The translations under genes were made by a program, and so were the position numbers. Of a DNA stretch of 64,000 nucleotides, positions 1 to 9,749 are shown piece by piece. Source of the stretch: Pontiellaceae bacterium B1224 (GTDB taxonomy: Bacteria; Verrucomicrobiota; Kiritimatiellia; Kiritimatiellales; Pontiellaceae); NCBI GenBank assembly GCA_029432815.1, contig JAROBA010000001.1, positions 178,571 to 242,570 of the forward strand, given 5' to 3'. The first letter of the stretch is position 1; each line of letters opens with the position of its first letter. The notes under the pieces were generated by a model. That model did no database searches and had not been told where the DNA came from. It was given only the letters and a program-made list of their open reading frames with translations.

Positions 1-620
1 ATGGCCGCCACGAGCCCCTGGCCATCGGCCGACGCCTCGTCTTCTATTTCGGGAGCATGATACCAGATGCGCACGGCAGCGCTGTCGCGCGTACCCCAGC
101 GCGTGCCTTTATCGATATTTCCCGGAACCGCATCCCAGCCCGTATTGTTGATGGCGATATCCCACGCTTCGGGGTCATCCGTGCCAGCCTTGCCGATGCC
201 CGAGGGAATGTTCATGTGAAACACTTTTCCGACGCGCGCGGTTTTATATCCATTTTGCCTGAACAGGTGCGGCAACGAAGTCAGCCCGCCGACCATCTCG
301 CCGAACGTATGCCCTTTGTTCCCGGTGTAGCCGGTTTCAAACGGATAGCGACCGGACAGCATGCTACCGCGGCTCGGTCCGCAGGTATGAAACTGGCAAT
401 AGGCATTCCCGAACACAACCCCCTTCTCTGCCAACGCATCGAGGTTGGGCGTGACCGCCAGCTCATCGCCATAGCACGCCAGACGATCGCCCAGATCATC
501 CGCCATAATCAGCAGCACATTGGGTTTTGCCGTTTCAGCACGTACCGTGTGCCCGGCCAGCATCAGCCCCGCGACACCACACAGCGCAGCCCGCACCTGT
601 TTTCGGATACCGATCTTCAT
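1..620 (-). CDS. Type I sulfatase, partial (runs off the left edge)
   Basis: The minus-strand reading frame opens with ATG at 620 and is still open at base 1, so only the N-terminal 206 or so residues are present. A signal peptide (about residues 1-28) is followed by the first metal-binding segment PNVLLIMADDLGD and by the formylglycine signature HTCGPSRGS, with the modifiable cysteine at residue 80. These mark the alkaline-phosphatase-like sulfatase fold, which hydrolyses sulfate esters after an FGE or anSME enzyme converts that cysteine. The sequence up to GKVFHMN resembles iduronate-2-sulfatase-like S1 subfamilies, but the substrate cannot be read from it. It lies 56 bp downstream of the esterase gene on the same strand and may be co-transcribed with it. 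An overlapping plus-strand frame at 57-647 is a shadow of this gene. Confidence 0.9.
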   Translation of the reverse strand, partial: MKIGIRKQVRAALCGVAGLMLAGHTVRAETAKPNVLLIMADDLGDRLACYGDELAVTPNLDALAEKGVVFGNAYCQFHTCGPSRGSMLSGRYPFETGYTGNKGHTFGEMVGGLTSLPHLFRQNGYKTARVGKVFHMNIPSGIGKAGTDDPEAWDIAINNTGWDAVPGNIDKGTRWGTRDSAAVRIWYHAPEIEDEASADGQGLVAA

Positions 621-676
621 GGTCACCTTCTTCGTCGCCGTTCCTAAAGTTGTAATTTTCGGCAGTTCCGATTCAC

Positions 677-3181
677 TTACTCAGTCAAAAGCCTGAAGCG
701 ATAAAACGCTATTCCATTCGTCGAGGCGACATCCACCGCTAACGGAGACACCGACACCGATTCAATATTAGTCACCGCCTGCCAATCCGGATCGGCCAGG
801 CTTTCAGTGGCTTCGAGCTGATACGCCTCTCCGATCAAGCCTGAAAACACCAATGACACAACCTGATTGCTTACTGAAAACCCCGTCGTCTCCAGCTCTG
901 GGAACGCCTTTTCCAGCGACTCGAACCAGAGCTCCGCATGAGTCATGAGTCCACTGACTGAAAAATGAACATCATCGTGCCGATAGGCCTCTCCAGTGTC
1001 GGGATCATTCCCCACCAGTTCATCAGTGTCGGGACCGGCAAAAACATGGAGGTTATTTGCGATCACATCGAGCTGTGCATCAATGATGTTCTGATCAAAA
1101 CCGAGATCCACATACGATGCCTGGGCGACGAGCCATGGAATATTCCAGCCCGCATCCATGCGCGATTGAGCAATGACGGATTCCAGACGCATCACATAAT
1201 CCGCAGTTGATGTATCCCTCTTATTATCCCGCTCGCCCTGATGCCATAAAACCGCCCGGAATCCATTGATCCCCAAAGCCTGTACCGCGGTCTTCAAGTT
1301 GGGATAATTATCATTGGCGGCCACCGTCCATTCATAGACTTCTGACCCACCGTCCGCGATTACAATGAATCCGACGGGAACATTCTCGGAGGCCGACAGC
1401 ATATCACCGAGGAAGGGCCATGGCGCACCACGGCTCCCGGAATTTGCCGATGGATTTTCGGGAAGGTCTTCAGCATGTTTCCAATGAGTGGAAGGAATTC
1501 CCATATAAGAAACCCGATCATCTTCCGCCTCGGAGCTTCCGCCGCCGAAGTTGGCCGCGTTGGACTGGCCGCACGTAATATAAATATCGCCTACACCGAT
1601 GTGCTCAATCACAACGGTATCCACCACATCGGAGCCGTCGAGCAAACGAACCTCCAGTTGATACCACCCTTCCGTAACATCCAGCGTTCCGGCATAGGTG
1701 CCATCGGCAGGAGCCGCATCCATTGTGATCCATTCCGTATCGGTTCCATTCCCGTCAAGCGCCGTGAGCCGGGCCTGCACCTCGGTTCCATCGCCGGAGA
1801 ACGTGCCCTCGATGGGAAGAACGGCCTGCCCGGCTAGATCGCGTTGGATAATCTGGCGGTCTTGAAGCGAGGAGATGGCAAGAACCGGTTCCGGCTGCGA
1901 TTCCGCGCCCATATAACCTTCGATGGAAATGGCGGTGATGGAGGTCCAGAGGTTCCCCTCCGGCGCACTGGTGATGTGTCCCCAATCCACCTCAATGCTG
2001 CCGGTTCCGTCAGCCGTCACATTCGTGAATGTGTGCGAGACCGCCCCGTTTACACCCGCGTCCTGCACCGTGCCTACGAGCACCTGCACGGCTCCGCCGT
2101 TGACGCGAAAATCGCCGCCGTTCACGGCCTGCGACCACACGGTCACGTCATACGGTGCTCCTGCCGTAAGGTTCGAGAAGGTGATGGTGTTGTACACGCC
2201 GGTCGATGAGGTATCCGCGGCCTGGATCCCCAGAAAATCGCCATCCCGATCAGCCTCATGCAGGTCCCACGCTTTGCTGGAGCTCAGCCCCGACTGACTC
2301 GACCAATCCAGCGTCATCGTAACGGTTGTCACATGGTTGCTGGAATCCACCAGATCATTCACAACATACGCTCCACCGGCCGGAAGGTCGGCCCCGGTTG
2401 ACCCCGGCTCAACCCCATTCCAGATTGTGCCACCCTCTGTCGTTGTGCCGTTCGGTCCACCGGTGGCCCCGAAATCCACCTGAATGGTGGTCACAGGCAG
2501 CTCAGAAGGCGCTACAATCTGGAGTCCCTGAAGCGGCGAATAGGCGTTGGCCGTGCTGTCCACCATCACCGTAATGTAGTCATTGGTGCCCGTAACTGTG
2601 ACCCGGTGTTTGGTATAGTTCAGTCCCTCGGCCCAGGTGTCGGTTCCCTCCGTTCCGGTTACCGCGGCAATCGATTGAACGGCCAGATTCGTCCATGCGC
2701 CGCTGTTGACGCCGACTGCCACATCATACGTGATGGCGAGGTTATCAGCCCGAACCAGCGAATAAACATCGTACTCCCCGGCCTCAAGCCCGGTGATCCG
2801 CACTGCGAGTGTCCGGTAATCACGGGCAAGCCAGTATTTCTGCATGAGGGTTGTTTCAAAGATTCCGAGCGCGGAAGAGATCGTAAACGTGTTCCTGAAA
2901 TCCCCATACAAATCAGTCCAGTCTTCAACCGTCCCGCCGGGCCCGATCTCTGCCGCCAATCCGACATCCAGCGTGACCCCGGTCGCGGCCGAACCATCTG
3001 AATAGAGCAATCCGGATGTCGTATCACCCGTCACCGAATTCCATACGGTATCCGTTAATCCCGCCGGCGCGTTGTTTCCGTTGTAGGCGGTTCCATCGCC
3101 CATATTAAACTGAATCGACGACCCCGACGCTCCCCCTGCGATTGTGAGCGCGAAGGCTATGGCAGCTATTTGTTTTTTCAT
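677..3181 (-). CDS. Secreted SASA-type carbohydrate (sialate O-acetylesterase-like) esterase
   Basis: The protein has 834 residues. The start at 3181 is chosen because the residues from MKKQIAAIAFALTIAGG form a signal peptide; a longer frame extends upstream but is not protein-like. Residues 21-225 and 232-425 are two related beta-sandwich domains, each opening with an (I/V)xF(N/G)xG strand, followed by an Ig-like linker at about 435-530. The catalytic SGNH/SASA domain spans about 530-765. It shows the GQSN nucleophile block (538-541), WHQGE (646-650) and a late DDVHFS block carrying the Asp/His pair. The C-terminal 65 residues (AYQLEATESL, then FYRF near the end) form a module shared with other secreted proteins of this group. 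The family removes acetyl groups from glycans, so deacetylation of an algal polysaccharide is a reasonable inference. A strong terminator at 3231-3260 separates it from the upstream gene. Confidence 0.85.
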   Translation of the reverse strand: MKKQIAAIAFALTIAGGASGSSIQFNMGDGTAYNGNNAPAGLTDTVWNSVTGDTTSGLLYSDGSAATGVTLDVGLAAEIGPGGTVEDWTDLYGDFRNTFTISSALGIFETTLMQKYWLARDYRTLAVRITGLEAGEYDVYSLVRADNLAITYDVAVGVNSGAWTNLAVQSIAAVTGTEGTDTWAEGLNYTKHRVTVTGTNDYITVMVDSTANAYSPLQGLQIVAPSELPVTTIQVDFGATGGPNGTTTEGGTIWNGVEPGSTGADLPAGGAYVVNDLVDSSNHVTTVTMTLDWSSQSGLSSSKAWDLHEADRDGDFLGIQAADTSSTGVYNTITFSNLTAGAPYDVTVWSQAVNGGDFRVNGGAVQVLVGTVQDAGVNGAVSHTFTNVTADGTGSIEVDWGHITSAPEGNLWTSITAISIEGYMGAESQPEPVLAISSLQDRQIIQRDLAGQAVLPIEGTFSGDGTEVQARLTALDGNGTDTEWITMDAAPADGTYAGTLDVTEGWYQLEVRLLDGSDVVDTVVIEHIGVGDIYITCGQSNAANFGGGSSEAEDDRVSYMGIPSTHWKHAEDLPENPSANSGSRGAPWPFLGDMLSASENVPVGFIVIADGGSEVYEWTVAANDNYPNLKTAVQALGINGFRAVLWHQGERDNKRDTSTADYVMRLESVIAQSRMDAGWNIPWLVAQASYVDLGFDQNIIDAQLDVIANNLHVFAGPDTDELVGNDPDTGEAYRHDDVHFSVSGLMTHAELWFESLEKAFPELETTGFSVSNQVVSLVFSGLIGEAYQLEATESLADPDWQAVTNIESVSVSPLAVDVASTNGIAFYRFRLLTE
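1479..1493. repeat. TTCCA-N5-TGGAA palindrome, centre ATGAG
   Basis: An exact copy of the iterated interrupted palindrome inside the SASA esterase gene, where it encodes THWK. It deviates from the usual Y at the tenth base (G here). Confidence 0.75.
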
Positions 3182-3230
3182 TGTACGTACTCCACGCAAT
3201 GACATCCGGTTTATAAGAGTGGTCTGAATG

Positions 3231-3260
3231 AAAAACCCTGCCGAAAACAGCAGGGTTTTT
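3231..3260. terminator. Bidirectional intrinsic terminator
   Basis: An 11-bp stem (AAAAACCCTGC against GCAGGGTTTTT) encloses an 8-nt loop and has A/T runs on both sides. It lies 21 bp past the stop of the PEP-CTERM gene on the minus strand, so it probably ends that transcript and gives the esterase gene its own promoter. Confidence 0.8.
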
Positions 3261-3281
3261 ATTACCGTTCTGAAGAACAAA

Positions 3282-4061
3282 CTAGACCATGAAGCGACGG
3301 CGCACAAACAGAATGCCACCCCCGAATGCGGCGACCAGACCGAGCGTCGCCGGTTCAGGAACAACGGTATATTCCGCAACTGCATCATATATATGGATGT
3401 TGCCGTTAATACTGCTGTTGCCCCATGTATACAGACGCACACTGTCAGTGGTCACACTGTCAGCGAGACTGGCTCCACTATAGGAAATAGTGGTAGCGCC
3501 TCCGATTCCGGCAGCAGGTGTGGCAGCCGTCCCGACCAGGTCGCCGACGTCGAAACCATCGTTATTGGCATCAACGGCCAGCTGGAACGTCGTATCAGCA
3601 CCGGAACCATTGCGCCAGAGACTCACACTCACGGAATCCCAGGAAAACAGATCAGAACTGTTTCCGGTTGAATCCAACGTGATTTCGTAATAGCCCCCTT
3701 GCACAATGGCATTGGATGCGGTCGTGGCACTATATGAACTCCGAACGTTCCACTCTTCGCCGATGTCATAACTTCCTGAAGAATATCCCGTTCTCCAGCC
3801 CTGCCCGTTTGCGCTGAAGGTCAACATGACCGTTCCGTCATCATCGAATACCGGATCCGGGACATTTGTACCCGGTTCCGCAGATGCGCCGGTTCCGCTG
3901 GTGTCCGTCCGGGCCGAATTATCGCCCCATTCTCCGTCCGTCTCGGTGCTGGTTGCAAGATACCCATTGATATCAATCACCGCCGCACTTGCGGTATGCG
4001 CAAACATACCGGCAACGACACCCACGAGCGTCATTGCATGTAGTTTAGTACATATTTTCAT
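3282..4061 (-). CDS. PEP-CTERM sorted exported protein
   Basis: This 259-residue protein starts with a signal peptide (MKICTKLHAMTLVGVVAGMF, cleaved near residue 26). It ends with a textbook PEP-CTERM tail: VVPEPATLGL, a hydrophobic helix and the basic cluster VRRR. The tail is recognised by exosortase/EpsH-type systems and marks the protein for surface processing in exopolysaccharide-producing bacteria. The body (about 27-230) is a predicted beta-rich domain with repeated S/T/G/D-rich strands and no catalytic motif that I recognise. It lies 65 bp downstream of the large sulfatase gene and is followed by a strong terminator. It is the only protein in the window with a clear PEP-CTERM tail, and no exosortase gene is present here. 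Confidence 0.9.
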   Translation of the reverse strand: MKICTKLHAMTLVGVVAGMFAHTASAAVIDINGYLATSTETDGEWGDNSARTDTSGTGASAEPGTNVPDPVFDDDGTVMLTFSANGQGWRTGYSSGSYDIGEEWNVRSSYSATTASNAIVQGGYYEITLDSTGNSSDLFSWDSVSVSLWRNGSGADTTFQLAVDANNDGFDVGDLVGTAATPAAGIGGATTISYSGASLADSVTTDSVRLYTWGNSSINGNIHIYDAVAEYTVVPEPATLGLVAAFGGGILFVRRRFMV

Positions 4062-4126
4062 TTATGTGTCTCCTTTTCTCCTCCCGCTGCCCTATGCAAC
4101 GGAAAATCATCTGTTGCCTGCATGGT

Positions 4127-7100
4127 CTAAAGAGTGCCCATCGGTTGTGCAAAGAGCACAGGAAGCACGGAGGTATCGACTTCCAGCTCGTACGTCCATC
4201 GACTGGTCTCGGGACTCAGCACCTCGACATACGGAACCAGATTCGAGACGCCCGTCCAGTTGCTCAGGTCTTCGCTGATCTGGAGCCCGAGATCCGGCGC
4301 ACGGTCGCGCGGCACATCGAATGAAAAGGTAAATAAGACCGTATCGGATTCGCCGGAGGCCGCCACACTGCCCAGCGGCAGCGGCGCGTCGAAAATCTCC
4401 GGGTCGAGTCCCAGTACCCATTCCCAATAATTGCTGAAGCTGTCGCCATCGGGATTGTCTTCCGCGCCGTCCTGCCCGGCGGTCAATCCTTCAAGGGACA
4501 CCCACTCCGCATAGGTCACAGCGTTCACGGTGATGCTTACTTCGTCGTACACCTTGATCTCACCGTCATCGGCTTCCAGCCGAAGCTGATACGTGCCCGC
4601 CTGATTAAAATTCACCGAAGAAACCGGCAGCGATTGATCCGAAAAGGACGCGGTGCCGGAACCGGAAATCAGCCGCCAGGGTGTATTCAGCACTGAATGG
4701 TTCGGCAGTCCGTCATCATAGGCCGTTCCATCCAGTTCCACTCCGGTGGTGTAGCTCAGCGACTGATCGCTGCCCGCCGACACAACGGGGCCGACATTGC
4801 CGGTATAGGTTGGGGTTGTGTTGGTCGTAACCGTTGCCCCCGATCCGGAAGAGAGATCCAGCACCTCTGCATCCGCCAGCACCTTGTCATAAAACGAAAC
4901 CCAGGCAATCTGCCCGGCAAACCGGCCGTAGGTCGCCGTTAGTAATTCATAGCCTCCCAGATGGGTTTTGTTGGAGGTTTCCGATCCATCCGAATGAGCA
5001 ATCGTCCCGAGACCGCTCTGGCTTGTTCCACACCAGTCTGTAACGCCCGGAATCGATTCCGTATCAACCAATGCCCCGTCGAGGTACAACCGGATTTCAT
5101 CATCTGCCAAATCAATCACACCGACACAATGCACAAAGCCATCCTGCGCCGTAGAAGGTGCAAGCGTGCCCTCCGCTACGGCACCGCTGTTTTCATCCAC
5201 CCCGAAGCGAAGTAGACTTCCTTCGATCACAAACCCCGCACCAATGGCTCCGCCGGATTCCCAGAGCACCTGCGGCGAACTGAGGGGAAGGCTGTTGGGC
5301 TTAAACCAAAACTCGAAACTCGCATCGCCCGTACTGTAAGCATCGAAATCTTCCGAGGTCGCCCCATCCGGAATGGATCCGCCGGGAAACACATACGCCG
5401 CATCGATGAACGAAAGCTGTGCGGCGGGATCGCTCGTTGTACGTGTGACATCAGCATCCAGCGCCCAGTCGCGATTACCCGGCTCCAGCAGATTTTCCCA
5501 GACCGCATCACCGTCGGGGTCATCGGAAGCATCATAGACCAGCACCGGTGAATACGGATACGAAACATCAACAGTCACCTCCGGTTCCACGCCCACCTGA
5601 ATCTTAAAATCCGCAGAACCAAAGGTGCGGGCCGCTGGGTGGTCGGCCGAAAACCGAATCCAATACAATCCATTCTCCGAAAACGAGACGCCCGTTTCAT
5701 GCGCCGATGCAGCGGAGAATACCACATCCCCCGGACCTGAAATCTGTTTCCATTCACACACCGCACCGACCGGATTATTGGTTCCGCCCAGAACAACAGC
5801 GCCTTCGGCCACCAGCTTAACCGTTTGATTCGAGACCGCCATGACCTCTCCCTTCGGCCATATCAGATTGGCCTGCACATCGGGAGCAGCCTCATCATCG
5901 GCCTCAAAGACAAACAGTTTACGCACCGCATCGATATCGTCGGTCGTTACCCAAAACGTGGCACCGGAATGATTGGCATCCGCATCCTGAGCGGCGGCCA
6001 GTGTTACGGCCTGCGGCGTGTTCCAATCGCTGGAAGTAAAGGTCAGGCTGGAACCGCCAACAACAGACAGGTCACTGTCCCCTGTAAAGTGCGCAACCGT
6101 CACCATCACGGTTTTTCCCGGATCGGCGGAAAGGCTGACATCCACCGAAGCCGTGCCGCCTTCGGAAACCGACAGATCGTTTTCCGACAGCAGCACCTCG
6201 TAGGATGTAAAGGAACCCAGCGAATTATTTTCAGCTGAAATGGAAGCGGTGATGATTGATGACTCGGCCTGCAGATCGGCCAAAACAGCGGGTTGCGAGC
6301 CGGAAACATCGGTGCTTTCCTGGATATCATCCGCCAGATTGTAGAGACTGCCCTGACGCAATTTATAATCATCTTTCAAAACAGCATCCACCGCACCATC
6401 GGCAAAGAGTGCATAGGCGGAGCGGGAATTGGTCCAGCCGGATTCGGCGGTCCACAGACCGGACAGATCGACCCCGTCGTAGGTGCGGTCCGCGGGCAGT
6501 GCCCCCCCGGCCAGCTCCACAAAGGAGGGAAGCAGATCGACCAAGCCTGTTATTTCCGAAGACACTGTTCCGGCGGGGATGGCCCCCGGCCACTGAACCA
6601 AAAACGGCACCCGGCACCCGCCCTCCCAGGTGGTGCCCTTCCCATCCCGCAGCGGATAGGCTGAACCGACGGAATAGCTCGTCAAATTGAGGCCCGAAAG
6701 ACGCGTCCACGGACCGTTGTCCGAAGTGAAAATAACCAACGTATTATCATCGAGACCAAGCTCATCCAGCTTATCCAGAATCCGGCCGGTACTGTGATCC
6801 ACTTCTTTAACCACATCATAGTAATAGCTGACTCCGCTGGAGCCCTGGAACTTCGGCCAGACCGATCCATCGGCATTCGTGTATTCCCGATCCGATGGCC
6901 AGGTGGGCCGATGTGTCATGGAATGTGCCAGATAAAGGAAGAACGGTTTTTCCTCCCCTGACGAGCGCTGAATAAAATCAAGTGCGGCTTCGGTATAACG
7001 CCAGGTAATCTGGGCCTGTTCGACGGCCGATGAAAAATCTGGTTCTTCGATGGTTTCATTCCGGATCAGATTCAGATTATTCATGTCGTTGCTGTGCGGG

Positions 7101-7642
7101 AATCCTAGAAATTCGTGAAACCCATGCCGCACCGGCATCATCTGATAGGGATTATGCTGGGTTGGGTTGTATCCCAGATGCCACTTCCCCACCATGGCCG
7201 TGGCATAGCCTTCCTGCCGCATCAGCTCCGGTATCGTAACTTCGGTGGTATTCAATCCTGTCGCATGGTTCGGATAGAACACCGCATTGACCCCCGTTCG
7301 GCAATCATACCGCCCGGTCAGCAGCGAGGCACGGGCCGAAGAGCAGCGCGATGATGCATAAAACTGATCCATTTGCATTCCATTCTCCGCCAGAGAATCG
7401 ATTCTCGGCGTCAGGCCATAGGCCGCATTCGGTTGCGGAAGGTTGGCATTACTTTTCCCCGGATTGGGAGCAGGACCGGAAACCGGATATTGGTTTGGCG
7501 GGTCTGGGTAGGTAAAGGCACCAATATCATTGTACCCCAAATCATCCATGAAAATCAGAACGATATTGGGATGTGAAGCCCGGCTGGCTCGGGAGAAAAC
7601 AAACAACAAACAGAACCCGAGCATAACTATAAATGATTTCAT
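4127..7642 (-). CDS. Large secreted multidomain sulfatase with atypical CSSAR motif
   Basis: The 1171-residue protein has a signal peptide (about 1-22) and then a complete sulfatase domain to about residue 430. Visible motifs are IVLIFMDDLGYND, the modification site RCSSARASLLTGR with Cys100, MVGKWHLG and FTSDNGPW. Position +2 of the formylglycine motif is Ser rather than the usual Pro or Ala, so maturation may be inefficient or use a different enzyme. After the sulfatase come a Calx-beta-like domain (about 485-585), an Ig/PKD-like domain (about 590-690), a LamG/concanavalin-like domain (about 700-940), a PKD-like domain (about 955-1050) and a C-terminal module with GDSFSNYWEWVLGLDP. The accessory domains suggest anchoring to an insoluble glycan. 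The substrate is unknown. Confidence 0.88.
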   Translation of the reverse strand: MKSFIVMLGFCLLFVFSRASRASHPNIVLIFMDDLGYNDIGAFTYPDPPNQYPVSGPAPNPGKSNANLPQPNAAYGLTPRIDSLAENGMQMDQFYASSRCSSARASLLTGRYDCRTGVNAVFYPNHATGLNTTEVTIPELMRQEGYATAMVGKWHLGYNPTQHNPYQMMPVRHGFHEFLGFPHSNDMNNLNLIRNETIEEPDFSSAVEQAQITWRYTEAALDFIQRSSGEEKPFFLYLAHSMTHRPTWPSDREYTNADGSVWPKFQGSSGVSYYYDVVKEVDHSTGRILDKLDELGLDDNTLVIFTSDNGPWTRLSGLNLTSYSVGSAYPLRDGKGTTWEGGCRVPFLVQWPGAIPAGTVSSEITGLVDLLPSFVELAGGALPADRTYDGVDLSGLWTAESGWTNSRSAYALFADGAVDAVLKDDYKLRQGSLYNLADDIQESTDVSGSQPAVLADLQAESSIITASISAENNSLGSFTSYEVLLSENDLSVSEGGTASVDVSLSADPGKTVMVTVAHFTGDSDLSVVGGSSLTFTSSDWNTPQAVTLAAAQDADANHSGATFWVTTDDIDAVRKLFVFEADDEAAPDVQANLIWPKGEVMAVSNQTVKLVAEGAVVLGGTNNPVGAVCEWKQISGPGDVVFSAASAHETGVSFSENGLYWIRFSADHPAARTFGSADFKIQVGVEPEVTVDVSYPYSPVLVYDASDDPDGDAVWENLLEPGNRDWALDADVTRTTSDPAAQLSFIDAAYVFPGGSIPDGATSEDFDAYSTGDASFEFWFKPNSLPLSSPQVLWESGGAIGAGFVIEGSLLRFGVDENSGAVAEGTLAPSTAQDGFVHCVGVIDLADDEIRLYLDGALVDTESIPGVTDWCGTSQSGLGTIAHSDGSETSNKTHLGGYELLTATYGRFAGQIAWVSFYDKVLADAEVLDLSSGSGATVTTNTTPTYTGNVGPVVSAGSDQSLSYTTGVELDGTAYDDGLPNHSVLNTPWRLISGSGTASFSDQSLPVSSVNFNQAGTYQLRLEADDGEIKVYDEVSITVNAVTYAEWVSLEGLTAGQDGAEDNPDGDSFSNYWEWVLGLDPEIFDAPLPLGSVAASGESDTVLFTFSFDVPRDRAPDLGLQISEDLSNWTGVSNLVPYVEVLSPETSRWTYELEVDTSVLPVLFAQPMGTL
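6021..6035. repeat. TTCCA-N5-TGGAA palindrome, centre ATCGC
   Basis: An exact copy inside the Calx-beta-like part of the large sulfatase. Read with the gene it encodes SDWN. Confidence 0.8.
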
Positions 7643-7675
7643 TCAATCTCTACCTTACTTTGTGTATCCCATCTT

Positions 7676-7709
7676 TCCGCAGAAAACAGATCAAAGCCTG
7701 CTCTGCGGA
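7676..7709. promoter_or_regulatory. Inverted repeat in the leader of the large sulfatase
   Basis: A perfect 8-bp inverted repeat, TCCGCAGA and TCTGCGGA, with an 18-nt spacer. It lies between the stop of the FN3/discoidin gene (7744) and the start of the sulfatase (7642). No T-run follows on the minus strand, so an operator or leader hairpin is as likely as a terminator. Confidence 0.35.
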
Positions 7710-7743
7710 GTCCCCGCTTTTACCTGACTATCACACCCGATGC

Positions 7744-9582
7744 CTATTCAACACCGACTTCGTAAAAGAGCGAACTCGCACCGCTGACCGTGGTGGTGTA
7801 CGATGTTTCTGAGGCAAAACCCATAATGTTCGAGACCGCAACACCGGCAGTCGGTATCGTCAGGCTTGTATTCGTGACAATGCTGTAGCTTTTTCCTTCA
7901 ACCGACTGCCAGGTAAGAATAAGACCGTCAACCGTGTTGCTGCCGGAAGTAAATGCAAGAACCGAGGCGGCGTTGGTTGGAACGGTTCCACATACATTCT
8001 CTTCCCAGGCCAGTATGGAGTCCCCGTCGGTGTCCGAAGCATCGGCCGCTTCATAATCCCCGCCGAATTCGGCTCCGATATCATAGTACGCATCCAGCCA
8101 GGATTTGCGTGTCCCCGCAGAGGTAAAGTCGGCCGTCGTCAGAAATTCCAGCTCCGCCATGGTGTTGATTTTATTGAAAGACCCGCCGGACTGAAAGCGA
8201 ACATACCGGAACGCCGGCGGATTGGTCAGGATGATCTCATTCCATTCGCCCATAACAGTATTATTGGTTGTCAGGGTGAAGAGCGTCTCGGCATCACGGA
8301 AGTCCTCTGAGTTTGCTCCCTGGAACATGCAGCCGGCACTCCGGATCAGGGCACGCAAACCGCCGTCATAATTCCCCCAGGCATCGTTGCGAAGGTAGTA
8401 GCGAATCTGCACCAGCTGCTGTTCATTTCCAACACCGTAGTCCAGACCGGCATATCCCGCTGCATCCAAACCAAAGAGCGTGTCGATATCGCCATCGAAC
8501 AGCTCATATTTAGATTTATCCGCCTGCGAGGCATCGGTGCCGATGATAAACTGCGGATATGGAATGGCATATTCCGAATTGGACAGGTCTCCTTCACCAA
8601 ACGCATTAACTCCTGCCACCTTGTAATAGTAGGCAAACCCGTTGGTGACATCCGTATCGACATATCGGGTATCCATCACTCCGGTCGCAACCTGGGTGTA
8701 GTTACTCAGGGCATTCAAAGAGCGGTAAACATTATAGCTTTCGGACAGGGATTCCGCGTCCCAGTAGACCGATACGACATTGTTGCTGTCGGGCCACGCA
8801 TACAGATTGAGCGGGACGGACGGAGCGGTTGGAACGTACTCCTGGACCCAGAAATCGCTAAAGGTCACGGTCGATTGCGCAGTGAAGAAGAGGCCTGCAG
8901 TTGCATCGCCATTAAAACTGAGCGAGGATACATCAGCAACGAGTACGAAGTCGACGCCATCATTTCTTGTTCCGTCACCGGCCCAGCTGTCGAACTCTGC
9001 AACCATGATTCCGGTATCCACATTATGAGTGATGTAAATGTCGGTTCCGGGCGAGGTAATTGCTGTGGGCCACGAATCCTGAACAGAGCTGTTGACATAA
9101 AACCGGGGAATACCGGCACCCCCGGCGCCGTACTGCATACGGATGAATGCGCGGTCCCCGGTCGAAGAGTCCGGGCTCTGTCCCATACCGAAAAAGAGGT
9201 AGTTTTGAGAAGGATCACCGCTCGGCGGGGTTTCGACGGCGATATGTGCTTTCCAGCTGATCGCTGAATATGAGCCGAACTGCGTGTACAACGTTGAACG
9301 TCCTTCACCGGCATCGCTCATGGTACTGGAGGACATCGTCGATGCGCCGGCGAGGAAATTGGTCCGCTGAATCGTCTCTGTCAAATTGGTTGGATTCCGA
9401 ACGGTAATCACATGATCCGCTGAGAATCCCCAATACGCCTCCGACGAATTGTTGTTCTGATTAAACAATGTCAACACGCTGGCTTCATCCTGCAGATTAT
9501 TCGTAACAAACTGCGCAGTCGCAGTCTGAACAGCAATCAGTGCCACCAGGCTGCTGATCCATACTGAATTCCATTTTTTCAT
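7744..9582 (-). CDS. Secreted FN3/discoidin-domain protein
   Basis: The 612-residue protein starts at 9582 with a signal peptide (MKKWNSVWISSLVALIAVQT); an in-frame ATG 21 bp upstream is less likely because a GGTGG ribosome-binding site sits just before the chosen start. The N-terminal 245 residues form a concanavalin/LamG-like beta-sandwich. They are followed by a fibronectin type III domain (about 275-350, with the SYNVYRSLN strand), a galactose-binding F5/8-type C-like domain (about 355-495), an acidic DTDGDSILAWEE calcium-binding-like loop, and a C-terminal module containing SVEGKSYSIVTNTSL. The part from the FN3 domain to the end is closely related to the C-terminal half of the protein at 44906-46894. 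No catalytic domain is seen, so it is probably a carbohydrate-binding or surface protein. It is transcribed divergently from the LacI-type regulator. Confidence 0.85.
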   Translation of the reverse strand: MKKWNSVWISSLVALIAVQTATAQFVTNNLQDEASVLTLFNQNNNSSEAYWGFSADHVITVRNPTNLTETIQRTNFLAGASTMSSSTMSDAGEGRSTLYTQFGSYSAISWKAHIAVETPPSGDPSQNYLFFGMGQSPDSSTGDRAFIRMQYGAGGAGIPRFYVNSSVQDSWPTAITSPGTDIYITHNVDTGIMVAEFDSWAGDGTRNDGVDFVLVADVSSLSFNGDATAGLFFTAQSTVTFSDFWVQEYVPTAPSVPLNLYAWPDSNNVVSVYWDAESLSESYNVYRSLNALSNYTQVATGVMDTRYVDTDVTNGFAYYYKVAGVNAFGEGDLSNSEYAIPYPQFIIGTDASQADKSKYELFDGDIDTLFGLDAAGYAGLDYGVGNEQQLVQIRYYLRNDAWGNYDGGLRALIRSAGCMFQGANSEDFRDAETLFTLTTNNTVMGEWNEIILTNPPAFRYVRFQSGGSFNKINTMAELEFLTTADFTSAGTRKSWLDAYYDIGAEFGGDYEAADASDTDGDSILAWEENVCGTVPTNAASVLAFTSGSNTVDGLILTWQSVEGKSYSIVTNTSLTIPTAGVAVSNIMGFASETSYTTTVSGASSLFYEVGVE

Positions 9583-9636
9583 AATTAAACCACCATTTTT
9601 CATCAGTTGTCCCTGTTCACTGCATCAGAAGACCTC

Positions 9637-9648
9637 CCCGCATGCGGG
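9637..9648. promoter_or_regulatory. Perfect palindrome in the divergent promoter region
   Basis: CCCGCATGCGGG is a 12-bp perfect palindrome in the 167-bp gap between the divergent FN3/discoidin and LacI-type genes. It is a candidate operator for the adjacent regulator, although LacI-family operators usually have CG at the centre and this one does not. Confidence 0.35.
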
Positions 9649-9749
9649 ACAAAGCCTTCTCCAAGTTGGAAGCCAGAATACGCTTGCCGGGGCGAGACGC
9701 CAGTGTTTATTATTTTTACAAATAAAAACCACGTAAAACCAATGATTCC

